Shown: positions 44,572 to 54,159, numbered from the stretch's first letter. The stretch: DNA of 64,000 nucleotides from JADKAV01 sp041393775 (GCA_041393775.1 JAWKJM010000003.1:124001-188000), one strand, 5' to 3'. Notes: generated from the letters alone by a model not told the origin. A program made the numbers and translations.

Positions 44572-47286
44572 ATGAACCCGTTGCCGACGGGAACGTTGAC
44601 GATGCTGTTCAGCGACATCGAGGGTTCGACGTCGCTGCTCCAAGGGCTGGGCTCGCGCTGGGGGGAGGCCTTGTCGACCCATCGCCGGATCCTGCGCGCG
44701 TGTTTCGCCGCCCACGGTGGTCACGAGATGGGCACTGAGGGTGACAGTTTCTTCATCGTGTTCAGATCGGCCCAGGAGGCGCTCTCGGCCGCGATCGAGG
44801 CGCAGCAGGGATTGCAACGACAGGAGTGGCCGGACCAGGTCCCGGTGAAGGTGAGGATCGGTCTGCACACTGGTGAACCGGAACTGTACGAGGACAGTTA
44901 CATCGGCCTGGACGTGCACCGAGCGGCACGCATCAGCGCCACTGCTCACGGCGGCCAGATCGTGCTGTCCGCGTCCACGCAGGTGCTGACAGGCTCCGGA
45001 CCCGGATTCGAGACCAGGGATCTCGGCTGGCACCGGCTCAAGGACCTGTCGGAGCCGGAGCACCTCTTCGACGTCGTCGCCCCGGGTATGCAGCAGGACC
45101 ACGCAGCCCTGCGCAGCCTCGGAACCACCGCCAACCTGCCGTCTTACGCCACGGAAATCATCGGTCGCTCACGGGAGGTCGCGGAGATCTGCGAAGCGAT
45201 CGGCCGCGATGGGAATGTGCTCATGACACTCACCGGGGCGGGCGGCACGGGCAAGACGCGGCTGGCGGTCGCAGTTGCCAAGGAACTCGAGCCGCAACTG
45301 CAGTGCGACATCTACTTCGTGGCGCTGCACACCGCTGATCGTTCTGCCCTGATGTGGTCCGCGATCGCCGAAGCGGTGAGTGCTCCAGGAGACGCCGACC
45401 AGTTGCCCGACGAACGCGTACTGCGGTTCTTCGACCAGCGGCCGGGATTCCTGGTGCTGGACAACCTCGAGCAGATACCCGACGCCGACGTGGTGGTCAG
45501 CCGGCTGCTGGACGAGGCGCCCGGCCTGCGGATACTGGCCACGTCCCGGCGGCCCCTGCACCTGGTCGACGAGTACCAGTACCCGGTGAGCCCGCTGCCG
45601 GTTCCCGACGCTGCGGCCGACGAGGGCGTGGAACAGGCGCGGACAGCCGCGGTGGACCTCTTCGTGCGCCGCGCCCGCATGGTCCGGCCCGCCTTCACGC
45701 TGACCCCGGACAACGTCGACGACGTGGTGGCCATCTGCCGCCGGCTCGACGGGCTCCCGCTCGCCATCGAGTTGGCTGCCGCCCGCTCGAGACTGCTGGG
45801 CCCGAAAGCCCTCCTGCAGCGCCTCGACGACGCAGCGCCGGACGTCACTTCCCAGCACCGGGTGGAACGACAACGCACTCTGCCGGCGACCATCCGGTGG
45901 AGCTACGACCTGCTCAACGAGAGCGACCAGCGGGTGTTCCGGCACCTCGGGGTGTTCTCGAGCCACTTCGACCTCGAGGCCGTGTCGGAGGTCGTCGCCG
46001 CCCGCGACCGCGACCCGCTGGACGTCGTGGCGCACCTGGTGGATGTGAATCTGCTGGAGATCGTGGAAGGCAGCGATGGTGAACCCAGGCTGTTCCTACT
46101 GGAGACGATCCGGGGCTTCGCCCGTCACCGGTTGCAGGAGTCGGACGAGCATGACGCAGTCCACCTGGCCCACGCCCGATGGGGCAGGGAGGTCGCCGCG
46201 CAGATCAGCAGTCTGCTGCACGGTCCTCGGCAGATGAGCGCACTGGACCGGATGAAGGCCGTCGAGGAGGATATCCGCTCGGCGCTCGACTGGTGCTTGG
46301 CCCCGAACACCGCGCCCACCAGTGAGCGCGCGCAGTGCGGCTTCGCCTTGTTGGAGCCGATGGACGACTACTGGTACCGGTTCGGCTACATCGCCGAAGG
46401 CCGGGGATGGCATGAGCGAGCGCTGCGCCTGCTGGCCGGCGACGACGTCCCGGACAGCGTGCAGGTCGTCGACGCACTGCACGGCGAGGGAGTCCTGGCG
46501 CTGCAGGCGATGGATCTGACCACCGGCACACACGCCCTTGAGCGGGCGCTCGCGATGGCGAACCGGCTCGACGATGCCCAGCGGGAGGCCCGGGAGTCCA
46601 ACAGTCTCGGGATCGCGCGGCGGGAGGCCGGTGACATCCCCGGCGCCCGTGACCTGATCGAGCGCAGCCTTGCCATCGCGCGCAGGATCGGGGACCGGCA
46701 CCGCGAAGCGACCGCCCTGTCGAATGTCGTACATCTGCACATGGACGGCGGCGACTACTCCGCAGCGGTCGACGCGGCACGCAGGGCGATCGCCGTCGAC
46801 CAGGAGCTGCACGACCCGTGGGGCGTGGCGATCAACCAATGCAACCTCGTCGTGGCGCTGCTGAACTCCCAGGGACCCGGGCCGGCACATGTTCAGTTGT
46901 GCGAGGTGGCCGCTGACGCGGTGGCGCTCGACGACATCGACCTGACGATCGACCTGATCGAGACCTGCGCGGCCATCTGGGCCGGACTCGGCAATGCCGA
47001 ACGGGCGGCGACCCTGCTGGGAGCAGCGGACCGGCAGCGCGAACTCGCCGGCATCCCGCGGGCCGCACCCGACCAGACACACCTCGACCGCTTCATCGAA
47101 CCCGCCCGCCGATCGGTGCCCGATCTGGTGTGGCACCAGGCCTGGGAGCAGGGGGCATCGTTGAGCATCCAGGAGGCCGTGGCAGAGGGCAGTTCTCCCA
47201 CGTCCGAGCAACTGGCGGTCCCCCCGCCGAGGACGGATTCCGCCCAGGACGACCTCGACGACGAACGGAGGGGCGAACATGTCTGA
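44572..47286 (+). CDS. Class III nucleotide cyclase domain fused to STAND ATPase and helical repeats
   Basis: A 904-residue protein. Residues 1-170 form a class III cyclase homology domain (TLTMLFSDIEGSTSLLQ with metal Asp15; GTEGDSFFIVF with Asp58). The usual substrate-reading Lys before the second Asp is Gly54, and the catalytic Asn of V-N-x-A-x-R is His116 (DVHRAAR), with Arg120 kept. So the activity may be altered or lost. Residues about 185-560 form a STAND/AAA NTPase with P-loop GAGGTGKT (222-229) and Walker B FLVLDN, and the rest is TPR-like. Mycobacterial relatives end in a LuxR domain; here there is none. It overlaps the nitrilase-fold gene by eight bases. Confidence 0.88.
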   Translation: MNPLPTGTLTMLFSDIEGSTSLLQGLGSRWGEALSTHRRILRACFAAHGGHEMGTEGDSFFIVFRSAQEALSAAIEAQQGLQRQEWPDQVPVKVRIGLHTGEPELYEDSYIGLDVHRAARISATAHGGQIVLSASTQVLTGSGPGFETRDLGWHRLKDLSEPEHLFDVVAPGMQQDHAALRSLGTTANLPSYATEIIGRSREVAEICEAIGRDGNVLMTLTGAGGTGKTRLAVAVAKELEPQLQCDIYFVALHTADRSALMWSAIAEAVSAPGDADQLPDERVLRFFDQRPGFLVLDNLEQIPDADVVVSRLLDEAPGLRILATSRRPLHLVDEYQYPVSPLPVPDAAADEGVEQARTAAVDLFVRRARMVRPAFTLTPDNVDDVVAICRRLDGLPLAIELAAARSRLLGPKALLQRLDDAAPDVTSQHRVERQRTLPATIRWSYDLLNESDQRVFRHLGVFSSHFDLEAVSEVVAARDRDPLDVVAHLVDVNLLEIVEGSDGEPRLFLLETIRGFARHRLQESDEHDAVHLAHARWGREVAAQISSLLHGPRQMSALDRMKAVEEDIRSALDWCLAPNTAPTSERAQCGFALLEPMDDYWYRFGYIAEGRGWHERALRLLAGDDVPDSVQVVDALHGEGVLALQAMDLTTGTHALERALAMANRLDDAQREARESNSLGIARREAGDIPGARDLIERSLAIARRIGDRHREATALSNVVHLHMDGGDYSAAVDAARRAIAVDQELHDPWGVAINQCNLVVALLNSQGPGPAHVQLCEVAADAVALDDIDLTIDLIETCAAIWAGLGNAERAATLLGAADRQRELAGIPRAAPDQTHLDRFIEPARRSVPDLVWHQAWEQGASLSIQEAVAEGSSPTSEQLAVPPPRTDSAQDDLDDERRGEHV

Positions 47287-49261
47287 GGGCATGACTGTCC
47301 GGCAACTGTGGGAATGGCTGGCCGCCGGTCAGGTCTCGGACGCAGTACTCGAATGGGCGCCCGACGTGGCAGCGCTCACGAGCGTCTTGCTGGAGAGGTC
47401 GCACGCCTTCCGATTCGTCGTCTCCCCGCCGGAGGGTGCGGCGTGGCCGCCACCAGCCGATCAACCCTTCCCCGTACGTGTGGGAGCAACCGTCTCCCAG
47501 TGGCGCGCCGCCATGGACGGCGGCGGCGAGCCACCCGATGATGTACGCCGGTGCTGGTCGACTCTGATGGATCACCTGGACACTTCGATCGCTACCATCG
47601 CGCAGGGCACCGCCTGGCCGGCCTGCGAGGCGGCCTTGGAGTTGCATGCGATCGCCGACGAGGCGTCAGCTGGCTGTGGAGGGGGCGTCGACATCCCGGG
47701 GCCCGGGCTGATCTTCCGGGCACGCGCCCGCGAACTGCTGGCCCGGACCGGTTCCATGGCACGGCTGCCCGTCGACCGCGTGAGGCAACTGCCGAAATCC
47801 CGCACCACATCGGTCGGCATCACCCATCGATCACTGTCTCGTTACACGTGCACGACCACGGAAGGCATAGGCGTCGTCTGGGACCGGGTACCACTGCGGC
47901 GCCGCGACGACGCGCCGGTCGCCAGGCACGCCAACATCATGTTGCTGCCCTGGCCCCTGCGACTGCGCGAAAGCGACTTCGTGCCGGTCCCCGGCTCGGT
48001 CCGCCGGGCCGAGCGGGAACCCTTCGGCTTCTTCACCTACGAACCCTCCGAGCCGCTCGATCTCGAACTTGTGGACCAGTTGCTCGACGCCGCCGTCGAT
48101 GAGGTGGACGGCGTGGACGTGGTCGTCCTTCCGGAGGGGTTCCTGGCCGAGGCCGACATCGACCCCTTGGAGTCGCTGCTGGCCCGCCGCGGGGTGTCCA
48201 TGCTGGTCTCCGGGCTTCGGCCGGAGCCCGCCACACCGGGTGGCTTCGCCAAGAACCTGGTCCACACCGGCCTACTGCTTGGCGGCCACTGGTGGCACTA
48301 CCGGCAGAACAAGCACCACCGGTGGTTCCTCGAGGGCAGTCAGATCGAGGCGTACAACATCGCGGGATCCCTGCATCCGAGTGTGCGCTGGTGGGAGGCC
48401 ATGGAGATCCCCGAGCGATCAGTTCACTTCCTGGAACTCGGTGGTGGCTTCACCGTGGCCGCGGTCGTGTGCGAAGACCTGGCGCGCCTCGACGGCGTGG
48501 CCCAATTGCTGCGCAGCGCGGGTCCCACACTGGTGCTCACATTGCTGCTGGACGGCCCGCAACTTGGGTCACGCTGGACCGCCCGCTACGCCTCCGTCCT
48601 GGCTGACGACCCCGGATCCGTGGTTCTCACGCTGACCGCCTACGGCATGGTGGCCCGTTCGCAGCCACGTGGGATGCCGCCGAGCCGTGTCATCGCCCTA
48701 TGGAAGGACCCGGTGCGCGGCCTGCGCGAGATCCCACTGGAGGACGGCGCTCAGGGGGTGCTGCTCAAGGGCGTGCTGGACCGGTCTGCCAGGTATTCAG
48801 CCGATGGGCGCAAACCTGTCGACGACGTCACCGACTTCTACGTCGCAGGCGTGTATCAACTACGGAGCAAGGACGCCGGCACGCTCGCGGTGACGCCAAG
48901 TACGGCGACCCCGTCACACCGTGAGGCCCCGCTGGAGCCCGGAGACCTCACAGTTCTGTCAGCGTGGGCGCAAGCCGTGGCACACGCTGTGCCGGGGGGT
49001 GCGGAAACGGTCGAAGCAGTTCTGCGGGCGGCGTTGCCCGACGCGGATTGGCGCAGCGGGACACTGTTGGCGCCACCAACCGGGACGCTTGCCGAAGCAC
49101 TGCAGGGTCTGGTCGGGCTGACCCGTTCCACCTTTGCTCCCGGGGACTCCCCGCACGACCTCCGACTGGCGCTCAAGACCGCCCCCACGGACGAGACCGA
49201 TGCCCGATCGGTGGTCCGCGAGACCCTGGTGACGGCGTTGGAGGCCGTGGCGCCGGACTGA
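47279..49261 (+). CDS. Nitrilase-fold protein coupled to the cyclase-STAND gene
   Basis: A 660-residue protein. The first 210 residues are unassigned. From about 215 to 480 the carbon-nitrogen hydrolase fold is visible with a complete Glu-Lys-Cys triad: Glu286 in VVVLPEGFLAEADI, Lys345 in YRQNKHHRWFLEGSQIEAYN and Cys398 in VAAVVCEDLARLDGV. The C-terminal 180 residues are unassigned. Nitrilase domains of this kind occur fused or adjacent to sensors in some bacterial immune systems, for example RT-nitrilase proteins, but no reverse transcriptase is here. The eight-base overlap with the STAND gene makes a two-gene sensor-effector cassette likely. The start at 47279 fits MSEGMTVRQLWEWL. Confidence 0.75.
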   Translation: MSEGMTVRQLWEWLAAGQVSDAVLEWAPDVAALTSVLLERSHAFRFVVSPPEGAAWPPPADQPFPVRVGATVSQWRAAMDGGGEPPDDVRRCWSTLMDHLDTSIATIAQGTAWPACEAALELHAIADEASAGCGGGVDIPGPGLIFRARARELLARTGSMARLPVDRVRQLPKSRTTSVGITHRSLSRYTCTTTEGIGVVWDRVPLRRRDDAPVARHANIMLLPWPLRLRESDFVPVPGSVRRAEREPFGFFTYEPSEPLDLELVDQLLDAAVDEVDGVDVVVLPEGFLAEADIDPLESLLARRGVSMLVSGLRPEPATPGGFAKNLVHTGLLLGGHWWHYRQNKHHRWFLEGSQIEAYNIAGSLHPSVRWWEAMEIPERSVHFLELGGGFTVAAVVCEDLARLDGVAQLLRSAGPTLVLTLLLDGPQLGSRWTARYASVLADDPGSVVLTLTAYGMVARSQPRGMPPSRVIALWKDPVRGLREIPLEDGAQGVLLKGVLDRSARYSADGRKPVDDVTDFYVAGVYQLRSKDAGTLAVTPSTATPSHREAPLEPGDLTVLSAWAQAVAHAVPGGAETVEAVLRAALPDADWRSGTLLAPPTGTLAEALQGLVGLTRSTFAPGDSPHDLRLALKTAPTDETDARSVVRETLVTALEAVAPD

Positions 49262-49267
49262 GGACTG

Positions 49268-49284
49268 CCCCATCAAGGATGGGG
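49268..49284 (+). terminator. Short hairpin after the nitrilase gene
   Basis: CCCCATC (49268-49274) and GATGGGG (49278-49284) form a 7-bp stem with a three-base loop, starting seven bases after the stop codon. No T-run follows. It marks the likely end of the two-gene transcript. Confidence 0.45.
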
Positions 49285-49559
49285 GTGGGTCGCGCCTACT
49301 TGCGGCGCACCTGCTCGCAGTCCTTGGCGACCCGGTCCACCTTGTCGGCGACGACTGAATCATCGCAAACACGGCATTCGAGGTCATCGGACCCCTGCCT
49401 GGAACACGGGCGACCAGCAGCACATTCGCCTCTCGTGGGCCCGGTTCACAGTGCCGCGTGAGTTCCGGGAGCCTTCACGCAACTGAAATGAACGGAGCAG
49501 CCTGCAACACTGGCCAAGCGTTCCAAGTTGACCAACTCGGCCTGCGGGCTGGTCCATCG

Positions 49560-50660
49560 TCATGGGTCGTCAAGATGGGTGGTGTACCTGCGGCCACGCG
49601 GACTGGTCCACTGCAAGTGTCCGTCGGGCAGTGGCAGGACTCTCCAATCCCCGTGGGTCTTGAGCCGGTGGTGGTATCTGCACAACGGGGCCAGGTTGCC
49701 CGCGTGGGTGGCGCCGGTGGGCCAGGGAATGACGTGGTCGAGGTCGCACTGCGTGGCGGGCCGTCGGCAGCCGGGGAAGCGGCAGCGCCGGTGCTGGCTG
49801 CGCACCCATCGGGCCAGTGCGGGAGCGGGGCGGTAGCCGACGGACGGCTTCGGGGCTGTCAGTCGGACGACCGGCTGCCCGGCGCACAGCTTCGCGGCGT
49901 GCCCGGAGCTGATCGGTCCGTACCCGGCGATCTCGTCACCTGTGCCCGTGAGCAGAACGGTGACTGACACGGGTGTTCCGACCCGGGTGCCGGTGAGCAG
50001 TCCCACGAACGTATCCGCGTTGACCGCGTTGAGGCTGCCTTCGGTGGTCGCTGCGGCAGCGCGCAGACTGGCCCACACTGCCTGCGCCTCTTCGGCGGTC
50101 AGGTAGGCACTGATCGTGGCCATGCCGTCGGACTCTGGCAGCAGGCGCACACAGCGCTTCTTGGCCTGTCTGCGGTGTCTGCGGTTGGCCGCCTCCGGAT
50201 CGATCCGGGCAACCCGGCGCGCCAGCCACGCCCGCAGCTGTCCACGGGTGTGACCGCGGGCGTAGCCGATCGCCTGCGGTGCGAGCAGCGTCCGCACAGG
50301 CGGCTCCAGTTCGCACGTGCCGAGGCTGATCTCCCGGGCCTTGCCCAGATCGATGTGGCCGGACTCCAGCGCGGCGAGGACTTCGGGAAGTCCCTCGGCC
50401 AGGGTCGAAGCCAGATCCATCCGCTCGCGGGCGGATCCGGTGGACCAAGTCAGCGCCACCGCCGCCTCAGCAGTCGCCGGGTCGATCAGCCGACCGGTGT
50501 CATCCAGGAACGCCGGTTGCTCCTGCGCAAGGGTCTGCAAAGCGTGCAACTGCTGAGCATCAGCCCACGCCTTGACGGCGTCCGCGGCTGCCGCCCGATC
50601 GAGGGCATCCGCGCACCCTGCCTGCAGAAGTGCGAAGGCGTCCCGAACCCCGTTGTCCAT
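49560..50660 (-). CDS. DUF222/HNH endonuclease-domain protein
   Basis: A 366-residue protein. The N-terminal two thirds are the actinobacterial DUF222 helical region (AEAAVALTWSTGSARERMDLASTL, LESGHIDLGKAREISL). The C-terminus is an HNH nuclease: CRFPGCRRPATQCDLDHVIPWPTGATHAGNLAPLCRYHHRLK, with the zinc Cys, the catalytic His in LDHV, the Asn and the final His pair all in place. This family is multicopy and possibly mobile in actinobacteria; function is not settled. ATG 50660 is the first good start outside glpD. A frame running back into glpD has no start codon before it. Confidence 0.87.
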   Translation of the reverse strand: MDNGVRDAFALLQAGCADALDRAAAADAVKAWADAQQLHALQTLAQEQPAFLDDTGRLIDPATAEAAVALTWSTGSARERMDLASTLAEGLPEVLAALESGHIDLGKAREISLGTCELEPPVRTLLAPQAIGYARGHTRGQLRAWLARRVARIDPEAANRRHRRQAKKRCVRLLPESDGMATISAYLTAEEAQAVWASLRAAAATTEGSLNAVNADTFVGLLTGTRVGTPVSVTVLLTGTGDEIAGYGPISSGHAAKLCAGQPVVRLTAPKPSVGYRPAPALARWVRSQHRRCRFPGCRRPATQCDLDHVIPWPTGATHAGNLAPLCRYHHRLKTHGDWRVLPLPDGHLQWTSPRGRRYTTHLDDP

Positions 50661-50764
50661 GAAGGCATTCTCGTCCGGGGGTACGACAAACACAGTGGCC
50701 GTCCGACCGGATATCAACAGCGTCCAGCGGGGCTCACCGTGCGCTTGAAAAGGAGTCTCCCCGG

Positions 50765-52423
50765 TCAGCGATACGCGTCGCTGGCCTTCCGGTACCCGTC
50801 GAGTTGGGCCCTGCGCTCCTCGGTGAAGTACTCGTCGTAGCGACGTTGTGCGTCGTCGCCGAAGAGCAGTTCGCACGCTTCGTGGATACCGTCGGCGTTG
50901 CGGATGGCGTCGTAGTCGAGCACCAGCGCGATCTTGCTGCGGCGGCGCAAGAAGTCGTCGAGCTTGGTGATCATCTCCGTCTTCGCGGCGTAGAACAACT
51001 CCACCCGCACGTAGTCAGCATCCTCGATGATGTCGTCGGCCATGCTCGGGTCGTCGCGCAGCGCCTCCAGCATGGCGAACGCCCGCAGACCATAGCGGCG
51101 CCACAGCCGCGTGGACAGCGTCTCGAAACTGGCGCGAGTGGTCAGGCGGTCCAGGCCCATCAGCCGGGCTTGCCGGAAGTACTCCTCCCGGGTGGCCTTG
51201 GGAGGTTCGCCGTACCAGGACTTCTTGTCCCTGGTCAGCGGCACGCCGAGTTTCTTCACGATCGTGCTGACCTCGTTGCCGATGTTGACGCAGTCAGTGA
51301 GTTTGCCGCCGAAGACCGTCACCCACGAACGTGCTGCGTCGACCTCGATCGCATGCTTGCGCGACAGCGAAGTCCAGTCCGTCTCGTCCGAGGTGGTGTT
51401 GCCCGCGTCGACGACCAACGGTCGTACGCCGGACCGGGTGGAGATGATGTCGCGCGGAGAAAGCGGCGTCTCCAGATCGAGGCGCTCGTTGATCTGGTCC
51501 AGCAAGAAGTCCCGGTCCTTGACAGTCACATCCGTGATCGGTCCGGTGACCCGGTCGTCAGTTGTCCCGATCATCGAACGGGGGCCCATCGGGATGACGT
51601 AGAACAACCGTTGGGTGTCGTCGAAGAACGCCAGCACGCGCTCGTGCTTGGACAGCCGCGGCACGATCAGGTGGATCCCCTTCGAGAAGACGATCTTGTG
51701 CTTGGTCCTGATGCCGTGCGCGTCGTTGATAGGATCCACGAACGGGCCGGTGGCGTTGATGACCACCTTGGTCATCGCCGAGAACTCAGCCCCGGTGTCG
51801 GTGTCTCGCATCTGCACCCGCCAGCGTCCGCCCTCGCGCGTGGCCGACTCGAACGAAACGTAGTTGGCGCAGGTCGCTCCGGAGTTCAACGCGGACCGGA
51901 TGAACCCGAAGACGAAACGTGAATCGTTGTCCACGATGTAGGCGTCGGAGTACTCGATACCTCCGAGCAGGTTCTCCGTGCGAACGATCGGCTCGTTCTC
52001 GGCGATCTTCTCCGGACTGAGCACACGCGGTGCCTTCGTGAAGAAGTCGCCGATCACCCAGTAGGCGGTCGCACCCATGCCCGAGAACCACGGCTTGTAC
52101 GGGGAGTTCTCGTCGAGCGCGGCCATGAACCGGATCTCTTTGAGGTTCGCCGGGTACGCCCTGATCAGGTGGTTGCGGGACTTGCACAGATCCCGCACGA
52201 GCTTGAGCTCGTAGTTCTCCATGTACTTGAACCCACCCCACACGAGGTTGCTCGACTGCATGGAGGTGAAGTCGGCGAAATCGCCGCGGTCGATGACCGC
52301 GACCCGAGCACCGCGTGAGGCGAGCGCGGCTGCCGAGACCGCACCGTTGATCCCACCGCCGATGATCAACGCGTCGAATGTGCCGCCGTCGAGTTGGTCG
52401 ATGTTCGCTTCACGCAGTCCCAC
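50765..52423 (-). CDS. glpD: Glycerol-3-phosphate dehydrogenase (FAD-dependent)
   Basis: A 552-residue flavoenzyme that oxidises glycerol-3-phosphate to dihydroxyacetone phosphate and feeds electrons to the quinone pool at the membrane. FDALIIGGGINGAVSAAALASRGARVAVIDRGDFADFTSMQSSNLVWGG holds the FAD-binding motif and the GlpD-typical segment, YVIPMGPRSMIGTTD and STRSGVRPLV are further family marks, and the C-terminal DAO_C domain is present. GTG 52423 follows AGGA at eight bases. No glpK or glpF is nearby. The next gene downstream on this strand is the HNH protein. Confidence 0.93.
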   Translation of the reverse strand: MGLREANIDQLDGGTFDALIIGGGINGAVSAAALASRGARVAVIDRGDFADFTSMQSSNLVWGGFKYMENYELKLVRDLCKSRNHLIRAYPANLKEIRFMAALDENSPYKPWFSGMGATAYWVIGDFFTKAPRVLSPEKIAENEPIVRTENLLGGIEYSDAYIVDNDSRFVFGFIRSALNSGATCANYVSFESATREGGRWRVQMRDTDTGAEFSAMTKVVINATGPFVDPINDAHGIRTKHKIVFSKGIHLIVPRLSKHERVLAFFDDTQRLFYVIPMGPRSMIGTTDDRVTGPITDVTVKDRDFLLDQINERLDLETPLSPRDIISTRSGVRPLVVDAGNTTSDETDWTSLSRKHAIEVDAARSWVTVFGGKLTDCVNIGNEVSTIVKKLGVPLTRDKKSWYGEPPKATREEYFRQARLMGLDRLTTRASFETLSTRLWRRYGLRAFAMLEALRDDPSMADDIIEDADYVRVELFYAAKTEMITKLDDFLRRRSKIALVLDYDAIRNADGIHEACELLFGDDAQRRYDEYFTEERRAQLDGYRKASDAYR

Positions 52424-52475
52424 GCTTCGATCCTAGGGCGGTGTCGTCGGCCAAGCCGAGGCGAGGCGCCGCGGC

Positions 52476-53285
52476 TCAGCCTCCTTCGGTGTTGGCGCGC
52501 CGCGAACTCCCGACCATCGCACGCCTGACCAGTTGCACTCCGGCCAGGACCATGAGACCCGCGAAGAGAACGGCGGCCTGGCGTTCCGGGATCCACTGGG
52601 CGAATCTGGCCGCTGCGAGGGAGGCAGGGGCACCTGCCAGACCGGCCCAGACCCCGACCTTGGTCGCCGTCTGACCTCCCCGCACGGTCGTGAACGAGGC
52701 GGTCACCGCGGTGAGGAGCACCACGAGCAGGCTGGTGCCCCGGGCCACGTCAAGACTCGTACTGGCGAGCAGCACCAAGCCTGGCACGATCACGATCCCG
52801 CCGCCGACACCGAGCAGCCCCGCCAGCATGCCGGCGGCCACTCCCAGCAGGACCAGCAACCACCACTGTCCATCGCCGGGTGTCGAGGCGGTCGCCGATG
52901 GCAGCACCAGTCGATAGGCGGAGAAGAACAACAATGCCGCGAACCCCGCCTGCAGTGCCGGGATCGGGATGCGATGCAGGAGGCGGACCCCGATCTGGCC
53001 CCCCACGATGCTCCCGAGCCCGATCACGACCGCGTCGGTCCAGGCGACCGCACCACCGGTGGCGTAGCCGATCGTCCCCAGCGCACTGATCGGGATGATC
53101 GCCAGCAGCGACGTCGTGACCGCAGTGCGCTGATCCAGGCCCAACAGGAACACGAACAGCGGCACCATCACGATGCCGCCACCCACCCCGAACAGGCCCG
53201 CGAGCACGCCGCCGAGGATCCCGACGGCGATCACCTTCGCGACGGAGAACTGCCCCGACGTGCCGGTCGGCGGTGTCTGGCCCAC
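52476..53285 (-). CDS. TauE/SafE-family sulfite exporter-like permease
   Basis: A 269-residue membrane protein with eight helices made of two similar halves. The internal repeat is obvious: VLAGLFGVGGGIVMVPLFVFLLGLDQ in the first half and MLAGLLGVGGGIVIVPGLVLLASTS in the second. This is the TauE/SafE family, linked to export of sulfite or other organosulfur anions. The GTG start lacks a strong ribosome site. It lies 53 bases upstream of glpD on the same strand, possibly co-transcribed by read-through only. Confidence 0.9.
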   Translation of the reverse strand: MGQTPPTGTSGQFSVAKVIAVGILGGVLAGLFGVGGGIVMVPLFVFLLGLDQRTAVTTSLLAIIPISALGTIGYATGGAVAWTDAVVIGLGSIVGGQIGVRLLHRIPIPALQAGFAALLFFSAYRLVLPSATASTPGDGQWWLLVLLGVAAGMLAGLLGVGGGIVIVPGLVLLASTSLDVARGTSLLVVLLTAVTASFTTVRGGQTATKVGVWAGLAGAPASLAAARFAQWIPERQAAVLFAGLMVLAGVQLVRRAMVGSSRRANTEGG

Positions 53286-53318
53286 CCCGGGATTGTGTCA
53301 GCGCCGGGACTGGCGCGC

Positions 53319-53459
53319 CTACTCGAACCGCGCGGTTGCCGCCCGGGGCTCAGGGAGGTCGGCGAGCCTTCGCATGCCCGCGAAGGGCCGTCCCATCCGG
53401 TGGTTGCCGCGCAGTGCCGCCAGCGCACGGCCTCCCCCAACCGTGGATTCGTGACCCAT
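53319..53459 (-). CDS. Possible 46-residue small protein
   Basis: A short frame beginning MGHESTVGGGRALAALRGNH and ending TARFE lies between the methyltransferase and TauE genes, on their strand. It is Arg/Ala/Gly-rich with no helix, motif or recognisable family, and no ribosome site is visible. It fills the 214-base gap neatly, which is the only reason to list it. Confidence 0.25.
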   Translation of the reverse strand: MGHESTVGGGRALAALRGNHRMGRPFAGMRRLADLPEPRAATARFE

Positions 53460-53499
53460 GACGCGAGTCTGGCGGAGTCGCCGCTCTCCCGACGGCACG

Positions 53500-54129
53500 T
53501 CAGGCGTTCTGGAAGACGTAGGCGAAGGCCGACCGGGTGTAGGCGATGCCTCGGCCGGCGCGCCGGATCAGTTCCGGGTCAGCGCTCGCCGGGCGCTTGG
53601 GGATCAGATAGCCGTCGAGCCGATCGGTGATGAGGCGGTCCCTGCCGTCCCGGTGCCGCACAACCCCGATCAGATGCAGTGCCGGGTCAAGTGCTGCCAG
53701 ACTCGCATCGCCATGGCTGGTGTTGGCCAGGAGCCAACCGCCCGGGCGCAGATAGCGCCGGCAGTGCTCCCACACCGGCCCCGCGAACAGGGAGATGAGC
53801 AGGTCCACACTGCCATCGGGCACGTCCAGCGGCTCGGTGTAGTCCGCGGCGAGGAACCGGACCCGCTCCCCCGCGCCCGGGCGGGTGCGCCCCCCCAGGT
53901 CAGCTGGCAGCCGCTTCGGGTCGGCGAAGTACCGCGCGGCGCGGGTGTCGGTGTCCACGTAGGTGACCGAGGTGATGGCAGTCGACGGGGCGAGGTCGAC
54001 GTAGCTGCCCGCGTAGAGCGCCTCCTCGATGGGCCACTCCTCGACCAGTTCGGCGAACATCGCCGAGCGGTCCCCGATGGATTCCCGGTACTGCGCCCAA
54101 GTGATGTACTCCGCCACCCGTTCATCCAA
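53500..54129 (-). CDS. Class I SAM-dependent methyltransferase-like protein
   Basis: A 209-residue protein. SVTYVDTDTRAARYF looks like the acidic strand 2 of the Rossmann fold, VRFLAADYTEPLDVPDGSVDLLISLFAGPVWEHCRRYLRPGGWLLANTSHGDAS gives motifs II-IV, and the last part is short. The glycine-rich motif I is degenerate (YAGSYVDLAPST), so SAM binding is not certain. The start is TTG 54129 (GAGG nearby) or GTG 54117. It follows a truncated antiporter remnant by 30 bases. Confidence 0.65.
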   Translation of the reverse strand: MDERVAEYITWAQYRESIGDRSAMFAELVEEWPIEEALYAGSYVDLAPSTAITSVTYVDTDTRAARYFADPKRLPADLGGRTRPGAGERVRFLAADYTEPLDVPDGSVDLLISLFAGPVWEHCRRYLRPGGWLLANTSHGDASLAALDPALHLIGVVRHRDGRDRLITDRLDGYLIPKRPASADPELIRRAGRGIAYTRSAFAYVFQNA

Positions 54130-54159
54130 CCAGACCTCGCGCGGCCCCTCGGACGATCG

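Noticed and set aside
47279..49261. Retron or reverse-transcriptase defence system around the nitrilase-fold gene
   Set aside because: No reverse transcriptase motif (Y-A-D-D type) occurs in the adjoining genes.
49290..49455. Minus-strand stretch ending in DKVDRVAKDCEQVRRK that looks protein-like
   Set aside because: It has an upstream in-frame stop and no start codon or ribosome site, so I do not call it; it could be a gene remnant.
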